Positions 6,474-14,349 of a DNA stretch of 16,033 bases are shown in pieces (the first letter of the stretch is position 1; each line of letters begins with the position of its first letter). Source of the stretch: JAAYCU01 sp964642815. GTDB lineage: Bacteria > Planctomycetota > Phycisphaerae > UBA1845 > PWPN01. Where the stretch lies: contig CAZXSA010000108.1 in assembly GCA_964642815.1 (NCBI GenBank), positions 1-16,033 on the forward strand, written 5' to 3'. The notes beneath the pieces were generated by a model, which was not told where the DNA came from, made no database searches, and was given only the letters and a program-made list of their open reading frames with translations. Position numbers and translations under genes: made by a program.

Positions 6474-9059
6474 GTGCGAAGCGTACTCGAAATGTCTGCA
6501 CTGTTTGGTCTGAGTGTGTTCCTTGTTGGAGGCAGTTGCGATCCAGAAGGGTCTGGGAGCCAGTCTGTCGATTTGACGGTGCAGGTTGCCGGCAACGGGA
6601 CGGTCAATCTTGACCCGCCGGGCGGCACGTATGACTTGGGTACCGAGGTAACCTTGACGGCCGTCGCCGCAGCGGATTCAACCTTCGATTACTGGACGGG
6701 TGACTTGACCGGCAGCACCAACCCCGTCACGATAACCATGGATGCCGATATGCGGGTGACGGCGGTTTTCCACGCGGGCGGGGGCCTCAACGGCGAAAGC
6801 GCCGTGATAGGTCAAGTCTCATCCATCGACGGCGTTCCTATCCCTACCGTTGCGGTCACTCTTGAAAACGGGATGTCCGCGTCCACTGATGATTACGGCT
6901 TCTATCGCTTCTCCATCCCCGCCGGTGAAGACCCGACGGTTGTGGCCCATTTCAGCAAGACCGGCTTTGCCCCGATCAGCAAAGCCCTGACGGTGCAACC
7001 CGCCGCGACCGCCAGGCCCGTCCCCGTCCACATGGCCCCGGTGGGGACCACCGTGACCCTCGACAGTTCGATAGAAAATACGACCCGAACGGCTATGTCC
7101 GCCGTTACCATTCCCGCCGGCGCAATCACGGATGCGTCCGGACAGCCCGTCACAGGCGAGGTCGATTTGACCGTGACCCATTTTGACCCGAGTACTAACG
7201 CCGTGCTGGCCTTTCCCGGCTCATTCAGCGCTGCCCAGGACGCCGGCGGCCAACAGGTGGCCCTCGAGTCGTTCGGTTTTGCCAGTTATCAACTGACGCA
7301 GAACGACCAGCCGGTCAACCTGGCTCCCGGTGTCACCGCCACCATCGAGTACATTTTGCCAGCCAACGCCCAAGCCACTTATCAGGTCGGCGATAAAATC
7401 GGCCTGTGGGAGTTTGTGCGGGAAACGGCAACCTGGATCGAGGCCGGCGAGGGCGAAGTCCGCCTGGCTTCCGACGGCTCCGGCCTGTTGGCCTGGTTCG
7501 CCGAAGTTCCTCACTTCAGCGACTGGAATTGCGATGCCAAGGAGGAGCGGCGCTGTATCTCTGGTCGTGTCGTCATGGATGCTCCCGATCCGCTTGCCCC
7601 TCTCACCGACGACCCGGATCCTCTGGCCCCGCTGGTTCCCGAAATGACCCCGGTGGTTGGTGCCACCGTCATCGCCACCGGCATTTCCTACAACGGAACG
7701 GATTCGTCCATTACCGATGCCAACGGCAACTTCTGTGTTTACGCCAAGAGTGGCTCGACCTGCAGCATCGAAATACGCGTCAACGGTTCCCCGGCTCCGA
7801 CCATCTACCAGGTCCAAGGATCTTCCGGGACATTCACCAAGAACATCGTCTATGTACCCGATGGAAAGGCTGACTGCGGGGGCGACTGCGTGAACATGGG
7901 TCAAATACAGATTCCCCTCAACTCGGCCGTCAAAGGCCGGATCACCGATAACAGTGGCCAGCCGGCCAATGGTGTCAAAGTCCATCTCAGCTCCGGCACG
8001 AACGCCATAACCGACGAAAACGGCGAATTCTGCGCTAAGGCTCCGGCCGGCATGCAGGTTTATGTCTTTGCCGAAGGCTGGTCCGCTGTCATGATCACCA
8101 CCCCGGACAGCGCGACTTGCGATGATGGAAATGCCACCGAAGTCGAGTTGAATATCCCCCTGACCTCCGACGGTGATAGGGTCGGAACCTTGACCGCCTC
8201 CAAGCTTTTATCCTATTACGCTATCCAGGACGAAATGTACACAATGCCCGTGTTCAGCCTGACCGGGACCTTCCTGCTTCGCTCTGGCAGCGGAGGCCAG
8301 AGCTTCTCAATGCCCGGCATGTCGGTGATATTCGAATATGGCGATCCGTGCTCGGTCACTGTCTATGACTTACTCTATACCTATCAGGACGAGGAATATC
8401 CGGTTTTCCAGACGCCGGGTGTTCACGCTCTCGATCCCGGTAACCCGGGAACCGCCGACAACGGTACCACCCAGGTCCGACTCGTACGTGATGACGCGGT
8501 GGGTATGGCTACCCTCTGGAGCAGCGGATACTTCCACCCCACGGACGGCGTAAATTTGCTGTCCCTGGGCTTCGATGCCGGCCAGACGATCAATTTTGAA
8601 TTCCCGGGTGGCGTGGATATCGGCGCCTTCGACGCCTCGACGACGGTGCCCGCCGACCTCCTCGTTACCTCGCCAAACCTGTCGGATCCAAACGCAACCA
8701 TCAGCCTGACGGCTCCGTTGAATCTCACTTGGGTTGCCGGCAGCGCCGCCGACACCGTGGAAGTCACGATTTCCGGCGGCAATTCCGCATCCGATGACAA
8801 CGCCGACGGCAGCACCACGGTAGCCACGCATTTCGTGTCCGTAAGTTGCAGCTTTCCTGACACAGGGGCCGGGACGGTCTCGGCCAGTCTGCTCTCCCGG
8901 ATACCGCCCGACACCCAAATCGTCACTCTACTCGTTTTCCGTAATCGGAAAACTCAGATTGAGGTAGAACTCAAGAATACCGACGGAACCGGAACGGTCG
9001 AGATCGTCGGCCAGACCGGCGTCTCTCGCGGATTCATGCTTACGGGAGATGAGAACTGA
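6474..9059 (+). CDS. Large exported multidomain beta-sandwich protein, probable lipoprotein
   Basis: This 861-residue protein starts at GTG 6474 behind AAGGAGA. The N-terminus is a short hydrophobic signal followed by C22 (FLVGGSCDPEG), a loose lipobox-like site. Residues about 34-104 resemble a divergent InlB B-repeat (GNGTVNLDPPGGTYDLGTEV, then DYWTGDL). Residues about 112-190 look like a carboxypeptidase-regulatory-like domain. A region at about 193-355 (IPAGAI, then FPGSF, then VPHFSDWNCD) resembles the extracellular part of FAM171-type proteins. Two more carboxypeptidase-regulatory-like domains follow (CISGRVV, and AVKGRITDNSGQPANGVKV). The linker contains the duplicated motif DPLAPL. 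The C-terminal part, about 570-861, is not recognised. Nothing indicates enzymatic activity, and a structural or adhesive surface role is inferred. It stands alone between the regulator gene and a tRNA. A perfect 8-bp hairpin (8934-8953) lies within its 3' coding end. Confidence 0.8.
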   Translation: MRSVLEMSALFGLSVFLVGGSCDPEGSGSQSVDLTVQVAGNGTVNLDPPGGTYDLGTEVTLTAVAAADSTFDYWTGDLTGSTNPVTITMDADMRVTAVFHAGGGLNGESAVIGQVSSIDGVPIPTVAVTLENGMSASTDDYGFYRFSIPAGEDPTVVAHFSKTGFAPISKALTVQPAATARPVPVHMAPVGTTVTLDSSIENTTRTAMSAVTIPAGAITDASGQPVTGEVDLTVTHFDPSTNAVLAFPGSFSAAQDAGGQQVALESFGFASYQLTQNDQPVNLAPGVTATIEYILPANAQATYQVGDKIGLWEFVRETATWIEAGEGEVRLASDGSGLLAWFAEVPHFSDWNCDAKEERRCISGRVVMDAPDPLAPLTDDPDPLAPLVPEMTPVVGATVIATGISYNGTDSSITDANGNFCVYAKSGSTCSIEIRVNGSPAPTIYQVQGSSGTFTKNIVYVPDGKADCGGDCVNMGQIQIPLNSAVKGRITDNSGQPANGVKVHLSSGTNAITDENGEFCAKAPAGMQVYVFAEGWSAVMITTPDSATCDDGNATEVELNIPLTSDGDRVGTLTASKLLSYYAIQDEMYTMPVFSLTGTFLLRSGSGGQSFSMPGMSVIFEYGDPCSVTVYDLLYTYQDEEYPVFQTPGVHALDPGNPGTADNGTTQVRLVRDDAVGMATLWSSGYFHPTDGVNLLSLGFDAGQTINFEFPGGVDIGAFDASTTVPADLLVTSPNLSDPNATISLTAPLNLTWVAGSAADTVEVTISGGNSASDDNADGSTTVATHFVSVSCSFPDTGAGTVSASLLSRIPPDTQIVTLLVFRNRKTQIEVELKNTDGTGTVEIVGQTGVSRGFMLTGDEN

Positions 9060-9207
9060 CCGACCCCGGCGACTGTTTACACGACATGCAATCTGTAAAG
9101 ATCTGCTCTCTGGCGGGCCTTGCCTAAACATTGCGTAGACCGGAACCGGCAAGAAGTGCCTCTTGGGAAACGATGCCGTAAGTGTTTGCAAATAAAGTGT
9201 TTGGAAA

Positions 9208-9281
<74 letters not shown>

Positions 9282-9356
9282 AGGTATGAACACTCCTCGC
9301 CGCGTAGCCCGTAATTTTTCCACGGGACGCCGATCGATTGTGCATCCAATATCTGC

Positions 9357-9384
9357 ACTCTACCGAACCGGTGGGGATTGTCAA
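9357..9384 (-). promoter_or_regulatory. Candidate sigma-70 promoter for tRNA-Arg(CCG)
   Basis: On the minus strand a consensus -35 TTGACA (9384-9379) is followed after 16 nt by TAGAGT (9362-9357), a 4/6 match to TATAAT. Transcription would start about 65-70 nt before the tRNA. Confidence 0.45.
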
Positions 9385-9476
9385 CCGCTGCCATCCGAGA
9401 ATCATAAGCCCAATACTTTGTCGAGAGCGAATCCTATACGTTGCGGGCGGACATGTTCCTGCTTTCAAGGATATCG

Positions 9477-9513
9477 GACCTTGAGCGTTACCGGGAACGC
9501 AACGCTTGAGGTC
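9477..9513 (+). repeat. 13-bp stem-loop upstream of groES promoter
   Basis: GACCTTGAGCGTT (9477-9489) can pair with AACGCTTGAGGTC (9501-9513) across all 13 positions if two G-U pairs are allowed, leaving an 11-nt loop. Pairing through G-U is asymmetric between strands and favours an RNA structure read on the plus strand. A run of A, not T, follows it. It sits about 65 bp before the -35 of groES. Confidence 0.5.
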
Positions 9514-9578
9514 GTAAAAAACTCACAGGCGATCGACGCCCTGCATCCGGTTTTGATCGCTTCTCGATTTGTGTACGC

Positions 9579-9608
9579 TTGGCGCGCGGAAATTCTTTAG
9601 CATATAAT
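9579..9608 (+). promoter_or_regulatory. Sigma-70-type promoter of groES
   Basis: A perfect -10 TATAAT (9603-9608) is preceded after 18 nt by TTGGCG (9579-9584), a 4/6 match to the -35 consensus. The start would fall near 9615, with a leader of about 50 nt before the groES ATG. Confidence 0.55.
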
Positions 9609-9667
9609 CGGGCCGCGAAGAATGCTTTGGATATTCCATGATCTTTTCATATACACGAGGAGCAGTG

Positions 9668-9997
9668 ATGCAGCGCGACACCCGGCCAAGAAAGACCCGG
9701 CTGGAGACGGTGGAACCGCTCGGCAAGAGAGTACTGATTCGCAAGGATGAGGATAAAAAGGAAACCAAGGGCGGCATTGCCTTGCCCGACAACATTGAAA
9801 TCCCCACCATCACCGGACGCGTGGTGACCGTGTCCATTCAGGTGGCGAACGACGACGATTTTCCCATTCGCCAGTACGACAAGGTTCTCTTCAATCCGAA
9901 GAACTCGATCCCGGTGGATTTCGAGCCGGGCAATCAGCTTTTCGTCGTGCCCATCGAGGACGTGGTGGCCGTCTTTCGTCGTCGCCAAAACCCATGA
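9668..9997 (+). CDS. groES: GroES-like co-chaperonin (Cpn10)
   Basis: This 109-residue protein caps GroEL-type chaperonin rings in the cytoplasm. The family core is clear: VEPLGKRVLIRKDE (15-28), a mobile loop ETKGGIALPDN (32-42), GRVVTVS (50-56), the YDKVLF strand (70-75) and the C-terminal VVPIEDVVAVF (93-103). The N-terminal tail of about 14 basic residues and a few extra residues around 57-70 make it slightly longer than typical GroES (about 97). The ATG at 9668 is chosen because GAGGAG lies 5-10 nt upstream. An in-frame ATG at 9638 is less likely. No groEL follows, so it is a stand-alone copy and possibly a paralogue of one paired with groEL elsewhere. Confidence 0.92.
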   Translation: MQRDTRPRKTRLETVEPLGKRVLIRKDEDKKETKGGIALPDNIEIPTITGRVVTVSIQVANDDDFPIRQYDKVLFNPKNSIPVDFEPGNQLFVVPIEDVVAVFRRRQNP

Positions 9998-10095
9998 ACA
10001 GGCGATGACAAGTCCGGCACATACAGATCCGGTCGGCCGTCCGTTGGTGTCAGCGGGTGGGGTGATGGTGTTGCCTCGCGATATCGAGCCTGCTT

Positions 10096-10890
10096 ATGGA
10101 TGACATTTTCCGACCGCTTCCCGCCGGCGCTCTGATTGGAATGATTCACTTGCCGCCTCTGCCAGGGCACCCGGCCAACCGGCTTCCCCTTACGCGGATC
10201 GTCGAGCAGGCCCTGGCCGATGCACGCGTACTGGTCGAGGCCGGCTTCGATGCCCTGATGATCGAAAATTTCGGAGATACTCCGTTTCACCCCGAGCGTG
10301 TCGAGCCGCACACGGTGGCCGGCATGACCGTTGCCGCCCAGGCTGTGCGGGCGAGTGTCACGGCACCGATCGGCATCAACGTCCTGCGCAACGATGCCCA
10401 GTCGGCGATGGCTATTGCCACTATTTGCGGGTCCGCCTTCATCCGGGTCAACGTGCATTGCGGTGTCTATGCCACCGATCAGGGTTTCATCGAAGGCCGG
10501 GCCGCCGCGACGATCCGCTACCGTGGCCTGCTCGGCAGCAAGGTGGCGATCCTCGCCGACGTGCATGTCAAGCATGCCAGCCCGTTGCTCGATCAGTCCA
10601 TCGCCGAGGCGGCCGAGGAAACCGCCTATCGTGGCCGGGCGGACGGTTTGATTGTCAGCGGTTCGGCGACGGGCAAACCGACCGATCTGGCCGACCTGCG
10701 GGCGGTGCGGGCGGCCGTGCCCGATCGGCCGATCTATGTGGGTAGCGGCGCGGATGCCGACAGCGCGGCCGAACTGTTACGCATTGCCGACGGGCTAATT
10801 GTCGGTACGTCGATCAAGCAGAATGGCCGAACCACCGCCCCCGTGGATCCGAAACGGGCCGAGGCCTTCGTCAAAGCCGCCAGGAGCTGA
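10096..10890 (+). CDS. BtpA/SgcQ-family TIM-barrel protein
   Basis: This 264-residue protein matches the BtpA family: IGMIHLPPLPGHP near the N-terminus (14-26), EAGFDALMIENFGDTPF (50-66), IGINVLRNDAQSAMAIA, FIRVNVHCG, ILADVHVKHA and a C-terminal IADGLIVGTSIK phosphate-binding-like segment. BtpA is named for an effect on photosystem I stability in cyanobacteria. Homologues are widespread in non-phototrophs, are thought to be TIM-barrel enzymes, and have no firmly assigned reaction. No clear Shine-Dalgarno precedes the ATG at 10096. Its last codons contain AGGAG, which serves the following gene, so the two form an operon. The coupling to a peptidoglycan-peptide hydrolase is the only contextual clue to its role. 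Confidence 0.92.
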   Translation: MDDIFRPLPAGALIGMIHLPPLPGHPANRLPLTRIVEQALADARVLVEAGFDALMIENFGDTPFHPERVEPHTVAGMTVAAQAVRASVTAPIGINVLRNDAQSAMAIATICGSAFIRVNVHCGVYATDQGFIEGRAAATIRYRGLLGSKVAILADVHVKHASPLLDQSIAEAAEETAYRGRADGLIVSGSATGKPTDLADLRAVRAAVPDRPIYVGSGADADSAAELLRIADGLIVGTSIKQNGRTTAPVDPKRAEAFVKAARS

Positions 10891-10893
10891 GTC

Positions 10894-11997
10894 TTGACCA
10901 GAGATATCGATCGGCCGCGTATTCATCTGGCATCGCTTGGCAGTGTCGCCCAGGACGCGATCGCCCAATTATCCAACCGCGGCCTCGCGGGCATGATGGA
11001 ATTAGCCCGGCAAGGCGCCGGGCCGGACTACGCGGTAACCACCAATGCCAGGTTGATCCGGGCCAAGCAGATCGACGAGCGGGGGGGGCGGTTCGATGAC
11101 CGCGCCCGGGCTCGCGAGGTGGAAACGATCCTCGCCGATGACCGCGTGGCCGCCTTGGTAACGCTGCGCGGCGGGGGGTGGTTCACCCGCGTCCTCGATC
11201 AGATTGACTTCGACGTACTCAAGCGTCGTCGAAAGACCATCCATATTTTCGGTTTCAGCGAAATGACCTCGCTGGTCAATATCGCCGGTCGGTATCCGAA
11301 AGCGGTGGGTCTGTACGATCTTGGGCCGGCATTTCTGATCGACAGCAAGGACCATTTTGCCTCGGGCAAGGCGCGGTCGCTGTCCGATCAGGAAAAGCAA
11401 GCCGGTGGTAGTGGTAGTCGGTCGAAACCGGGAGCCGGCCAACTAATCCGGGCGCGGTTGGCCCAGGCGTTTTGCGATTTTTTCCGCGACGTGGCGGATA
11501 TTCTGGATGGCAGCGGGTCGCGACGCCGTCTGACCGGCCGCCTTTTATGCGGCACCTTGCCGGGAGCAAAGAAAATCAAGGTGGTGGGGGGCAATCTGAG
11601 CGTATTAATGCCTTTGCTCGCCTCGCCGTTTGCCAAGGCTATCGACACGAAGGGGCGATGGCTGGCCTTGGAGGACGTAAACGAATCGCCTTCCAGCATC
11701 GATCGCATGCTGGCCGGCCTGCGTCTGGCCGGTTTATTGGAGCGGGTCGAGGGAATTCTGCTGGGCGATTTCCACAGCGGTGACACTGACCTGAATGATG
11801 CGGCCTGGCATATTCTACGCCGACACCTGCCCAGCCGACGGCGGGTTCCGGTGGTCATGTTGAAAGGATTCGGGCACATTCATCCCATCTCCCCATTACC
11901 GGTGCATCGAGCCATTACCCTTCACTGCCTAAAGCCGAAACGCGGGCGGCCGCGCGTGCGTATCGAAATACCCTGGAACCAGTGGCGGTACAAGTAG
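10894..11997 (+). CDS. LD-carboxypeptidase, peptidase family S66
   Basis: The 367-residue protein belongs to the S66 family, which removes the terminal D-alanine from murein tetrapeptides, usually in the cytoplasm during cell-wall recycling. The catalytic residues can be placed: nucleophile S122 (FGFSEMTSLVN), E260 (LALEDVNESP) and H328 (GFGHIHP). GGNLSVLMPLL (232-242) and RMLAGLRLAGLLERVEGILLGDF (split by family convention into a helix and strand, 271-293) are also typical. No signal peptide is visible, which supports a cytoplasmic site. A low-complexity Gly/Ser stretch (about 166-183) breaks the middle and probably forms a linker between the two domains. The start is TTG at 10894, three bases after the BtpA stop, with AGGAG seven bases upstream. 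This implies translational coupling. Confidence 0.9.
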   Translation: MTRDIDRPRIHLASLGSVAQDAIAQLSNRGLAGMMELARQGAGPDYAVTTNARLIRAKQIDERGGRFDDRARAREVETILADDRVAALVTLRGGGWFTRVLDQIDFDVLKRRRKTIHIFGFSEMTSLVNIAGRYPKAVGLYDLGPAFLIDSKDHFASGKARSLSDQEKQAGGSGSRSKPGAGQLIRARLAQAFCDFFRDVADILDGSGSRRRLTGRLLCGTLPGAKKIKVVGGNLSVLMPLLASPFAKAIDTKGRWLALEDVNESPSSIDRMLAGLRLAGLLERVEGILLGDFHSGDTDLNDAAWHILRRHLPSRRRVPVVMLKGFGHIHPISPLPVHRAITLHCLKPKRGRPRVRIEIPWNQWRYK

Positions 11998-12012
11998 ACG
12001 ATCGAAACCCGC

Positions 12013-12060
12013 CGGACAATACAGGCCTTGCCCTTCCTCCGGCCTGACGAGAGTTGTCCG
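12013..12060 (+). terminator. Nested hairpin after the LD-carboxypeptidase gene
   Basis: CGGACAA (12013-12019) pairs with TTGTCCG (12054-12060). Inside it, CAGGCC (12022-12027) pairs with GGCCTG (12041-12046) around a 13-nt loop. The structure begins 16 bases after the stop codon. No T-run follows, so it is either a non-canonical terminator or an mRNA 3'-end stabiliser. Confidence 0.4.
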
Positions 12061-12135
12061 AGGGGTATATCTGCGTGGCTTACTTTTCCTCAACTGGAAT
12101 CCCACTTTTCATGCAATCCACATCCTTGGAAATGA

Positions 12136-12164
12136 GTATATGCTGTATAAATTACATCATATAC
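12136..12164. promoter_or_regulatory. 29-bp near-perfect palindrome, candidate operator
   Basis: The arm GTATATGCTGTA (12136-12147) and the arm TACATCATATAC (12153-12164) are reverse complements except for one C/T pair, with TAAAT between them. The centre includes TATAAA (12146-12151), which could be a -10 box. A protein bound here would then block or recruit polymerase. The target gene is most likely the reductase at 12312. Confidence 0.5.
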
Positions 12165-12311
12165 ACAAATTAATCGATTGGAATGCCCAAGCAACAAGGA
12201 AAAAGTGGCCATGATCGAGGCAAGGGGACTATAGAGTAGATGGATGTCCCAGCCCCCGTGCCCAATCGCGGTGTATGGAGGCCGACGATCATCAGTGAGG
12301 GAGTGAAAACA

Positions 12312-13316
12312 ATGCCTTCGCAACCATTATCACGGCGGAAGTTTATTCAACGTACCGCGGCGGCGTTGGGCGGTGTGGCCGCGACCGGCCGGCTTTGGGC
12401 CGCGGATGAACCGCGAAAGATGACCGGTGAAGCGCTGGTTCCCAAGGCCGTCCTCGGACGGACGGGTGAACTTGTGTCCCGGCTGGGAATTGGCGGCGGT
12501 TTTTTCGGTACGGAGCTGATCAGTGTCGAGCAGACGGCCGCTCTGTTGCATCGGGCGGTGGAGCTGGGGGTCAATTATATCGATACCGCTCCGCGCTACG
12601 AAAGCGGCGATCAGATATCCGAGGAAAAGATCGGCGGGGTTTTCCCGGAATGGCGCGATAAATTCTTTCTGGTGACGAAGGTGCATCTTCCTTCCTATGA
12701 CGAGGCTTGGCGTATATTGCGGCAGAGTCTTAAGCGTTTGCGAACGGACCACCTGGACCTGGTTCATGTTCATGGACTGGGGAATCAGGATCGCTTTTCC
12801 GATGTGGATGCGTTGCTGAGCAAACAGGGCGCTTTTCAGGCCTTGCGTGAGGCAAAAAAGAGCGGCGTGATCCGTTTCATCGGGGTTAGCGGCCACCGCT
12901 GGCCGAATCTCTTCCATCGCCTGCTGGACACCGGCGAGGTGGACGTGTTGATGAACGCGGTCAATTTCGTCGTCCAGCATACCTACGATTTCGAGCACAA
13001 GGTCTGGAATCGGGCCCGACACATGAATCTGGGACTGGTGGCGATGAAAGTGCTCGGCGGCCAGCATGGTCCGAGCAAAGGTTTCCGCATCCCCGGCGAA
13101 TATTACGAGTCGGCCATCCGGTATGCCTTGTCGATACCGGGTTGCGCGACGGCGGTGATCGGGATGAAAAACATTCAGGAATTGGAGGAGGCGGCCCGTT
13201 GCGTCATGAGCTTCACGCCGCTGACCGATGAGGAATCCCATCGTCTCGCCCGGCTTGGGCTGGAACTGGCCCGGCAGGAACAATGGGAAGCGCCTTATGG
13301 CCGACCGCTGACCTGA
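12312..13316 (+). CDS. Tat-exported aldo/keto reductase
   Basis: This 334-residue protein has a twin-arginine signal (SRRKFIQRTAAALGGVAA) with a probable cleavage near residue 30, so it should fold and load its cofactor in the cytoplasm before export. The remainder is an aldo/keto reductase barrel. The catalytic tetrad is present: D91 and Y96 (NYIDTAPRY), K123 (LVTKV) and H154 (LDLVHVHG). FIGVSGH and the C-terminal IPGCATAVIGMKN are also family-typical. Such enzymes reduce carbonyls with NAD(P)H, and the substrate here cannot be told. The ATG at 12312 is preferred over one at 12240 because AGGGAG lies eight bases upstream and the signal peptide starts there. The gene is monocistronic and converges on tRNA-Arg(ACG). 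Confidence 0.94.
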   Translation: MPSQPLSRRKFIQRTAAALGGVAATGRLWAADEPRKMTGEALVPKAVLGRTGELVSRLGIGGGFFGTELISVEQTAALLHRAVELGVNYIDTAPRYESGDQISEEKIGGVFPEWRDKFFLVTKVHLPSYDEAWRILRQSLKRLRTDHLDLVHVHGLGNQDRFSDVDALLSKQGAFQALREAKKSGVIRFIGVSGHRWPNLFHRLLDTGEVDVLMNAVNFVVQHTYDFEHKVWNRARHMNLGLVAMKVLGGQHGPSKGFRIPGEYYESAIRYALSIPGCATAVIGMKNIQELEEAARCVMSFTPLTDEESHRLARLGLELARQEQWEAPYGRPLT

Positions 13317-13499
13317 AACGGCTGGCGTGGCGGAAGCCATGCCTTGTTGGCCGACGTTTTTCATGCTGAGGCCTGAAGATACGTTGGTGAAGGGGGCCTT
13401 TACACGCGAAACGGCGCGGCCGCATATCGTCCGGCATGGCGCATTTTTCTTTACCGGCTTTACGCGGTTGGCGAAATTCTTTCTCTGCGCATGAAAAAA

Positions 13500-13573
<74 letters not shown>

Positions 13574-13589
13574 GATGTTCGCGAATGCA

Positions 13590-13619
13590 TATATATCACA
13601 AACCCGGCCGGTTTATCAA
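13590..13619 (-). promoter_or_regulatory. Candidate sigma-70 promoter for tRNA-Arg(ACG)
   Basis: On the minus strand TTGATA (13619-13614) is followed after 18 nt by TATATA (13595-13590). Transcription would start within about 10 nt of the mature tRNA 5' end. Confidence 0.4.
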
Positions 13620-13705
13620 GCCCGCCGCCGCCCGGCGGCCACGGGATCCGCCTGTTTCGGTCTCCCAAGGCTCGAAAGCGGCGTTTTTACCCCGCCGGAC
13701 GCGGT

Positions 13706-13918
13706 TTATAACCAGTTGAAAGAGATGCGCTCGTGGAGGGCGAACGTGCCCGAGGCGGGCGGGCCGCCGCTTTGGCCGGTGCATTCGGGCAAGGCTGGCT
13801 CGGTACCGCTGTGTCGAGATTGCGGGGCCAGGGTACCCATTGCCGGAAGGCAACAGGCCCACGACAGCAGCCAGAACAAAAAGTCGTTGAAACGTATCAT
13901 TCGAGTCGCTTTAAACAT
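13706..13918 (-). pseudogene. Truncated second copy of the RHS-toxin N-terminal segment
   Basis: The 70-residue reading frame repeats the start of the RHS protein at 15948. It has a signal-peptide-like helix, then CLPAMGTLAPQSRHSG, then TEPALPECTGQSGGPPASGTFALHER. The RHS protein has about 47 more residues, its dockerin-like part, between SRHNG and GTDPAA. After HER the similarity ends and the frame stops six residues later (ISFNWL). The nucleotide sequence is also shared, for example GTGCCCGAGGCGGGC and TGGCCGGTGCATTCGG, as is CGATAACA just before the start. This is most simply a decayed or recombined remnant of a second RHS gene. It could still yield a small secreted peptide, but no ribosome-binding site is visible. 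Confidence 0.65.
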
Positions 13919-14030
13919 TCATTGTTATCGTCACAATGTCACCAGAACCTGCGGGGCAAAGGGACGGCTAGCCAAATAGATATGCGCCTCGTGAATAATC
14001 ATCGATTGGGCTCAATACCCATCATGCATG

Positions 14031-14336
14031 CTACAAGTATCCCGGCTTCCAGGGCTCTTGGAGAAGACCGTCAATGTCCCCCTCGATGAGCCGCTTCCAT
14101 AGTTCTATCACGCGTTCCTTGGGAACGGTGCTCATATGACGTCCTTCTCCTTGAGCAGAACTCATAATGATCCGACCATTTCGGTAAGCCGATATGCACC
14201 ACCCTGTGTCCTCATGTTCTACCGACACATCTGGGTGTTCATCATCCGCAGCCAGAAGTTCGTCATACAAGTCAGAGAGACTCTCCATGGGCGGGTTAGT
14301 CTCACCTGAGCCGTCTGTATGTATCACACCATACAT
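14031..14336 (-). CDS. Small acidic protein, probable immunity protein for the RHS toxin
   Basis: This 101-residue acidic protein starts MYGVIHTDGSGE and ends LLQEPWKPGYL. I cannot assign it to a named immunity family. It has no signal peptide or membrane helix, so it should act in the cytoplasm. Visible features are an acidic N-terminal half (LYDELLAADDEHPD), an aromatic core (VEHEDTGWCISAYRNGRIIM) and a helical C-terminus (VPKERVIELWKRLIEGDI). Its ATG lies 13 nt after the stop of the toxin gene with AAAGG about nine bases upstream. That is the standard position for an immunity gene behind a polymorphic toxin. The frame is open upstream to 14507, but that part overlaps the toxin coding sequence and is best ignored. 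Its function is inferred from position, size and charge. Confidence 0.65.
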   Translation of the reverse strand: MYGVIHTDGSGETNPPMESLSDLYDELLAADDEHPDVSVEHEDTGWCISAYRNGRIIMSSAQGEGRHMSTVPKERVIELWKRLIEGDIDGLLQEPWKPGYL

Positions 14337-14349
14337 AATAACACGCCTT

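Larger units (their letters stand above)
9282..9667. other. Intergenic region between tRNA-Arg(CCG) and groES
   Basis: This 386-bp spacer has no credible gene. It contains the tRNA promoter candidate (9357-9384, minus), a 13-bp RNA-type stem-loop (9477-9513) and the groES promoter (9579-9608). I saw no CIRCE element (TTAGCACTC/GAGTGCTAA), which controls many groES genes. Confidence 0.55.
11998..12311. other. Intergenic region before the aldo/keto reductase
   Basis: These 314 bp hold the nested hairpin at 12013-12060 and the long palindrome at 12136-12164, inside an AT-rich block (about 12095-12185) that probably carries the reductase promoter. An in-frame ATG at 12240 exists but is not favoured. 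No other gene is seen. Confidence 0.5.

Noticed and set aside
8934..8953. Perfect hairpin GTTTTCCG/CGGAAAAC with a 4-nt loop
   Set aside because: It lies within the coding end of the surface protein with no T-run after it. A terminator or operator role cannot be supported.
9180..9203. Direct repeat AAGTGTTTG twice, 15 bp apart
   Set aside because: Too short and AT-rich to call a repeat element or attachment site next to the tRNA.
12240..12311. Upstream ATG extending the aldo/keto reductase by 24 residues
   Set aside because: It would bury the twin-arginine signal, and it lacks the AGGAG-type site seen before 12312.
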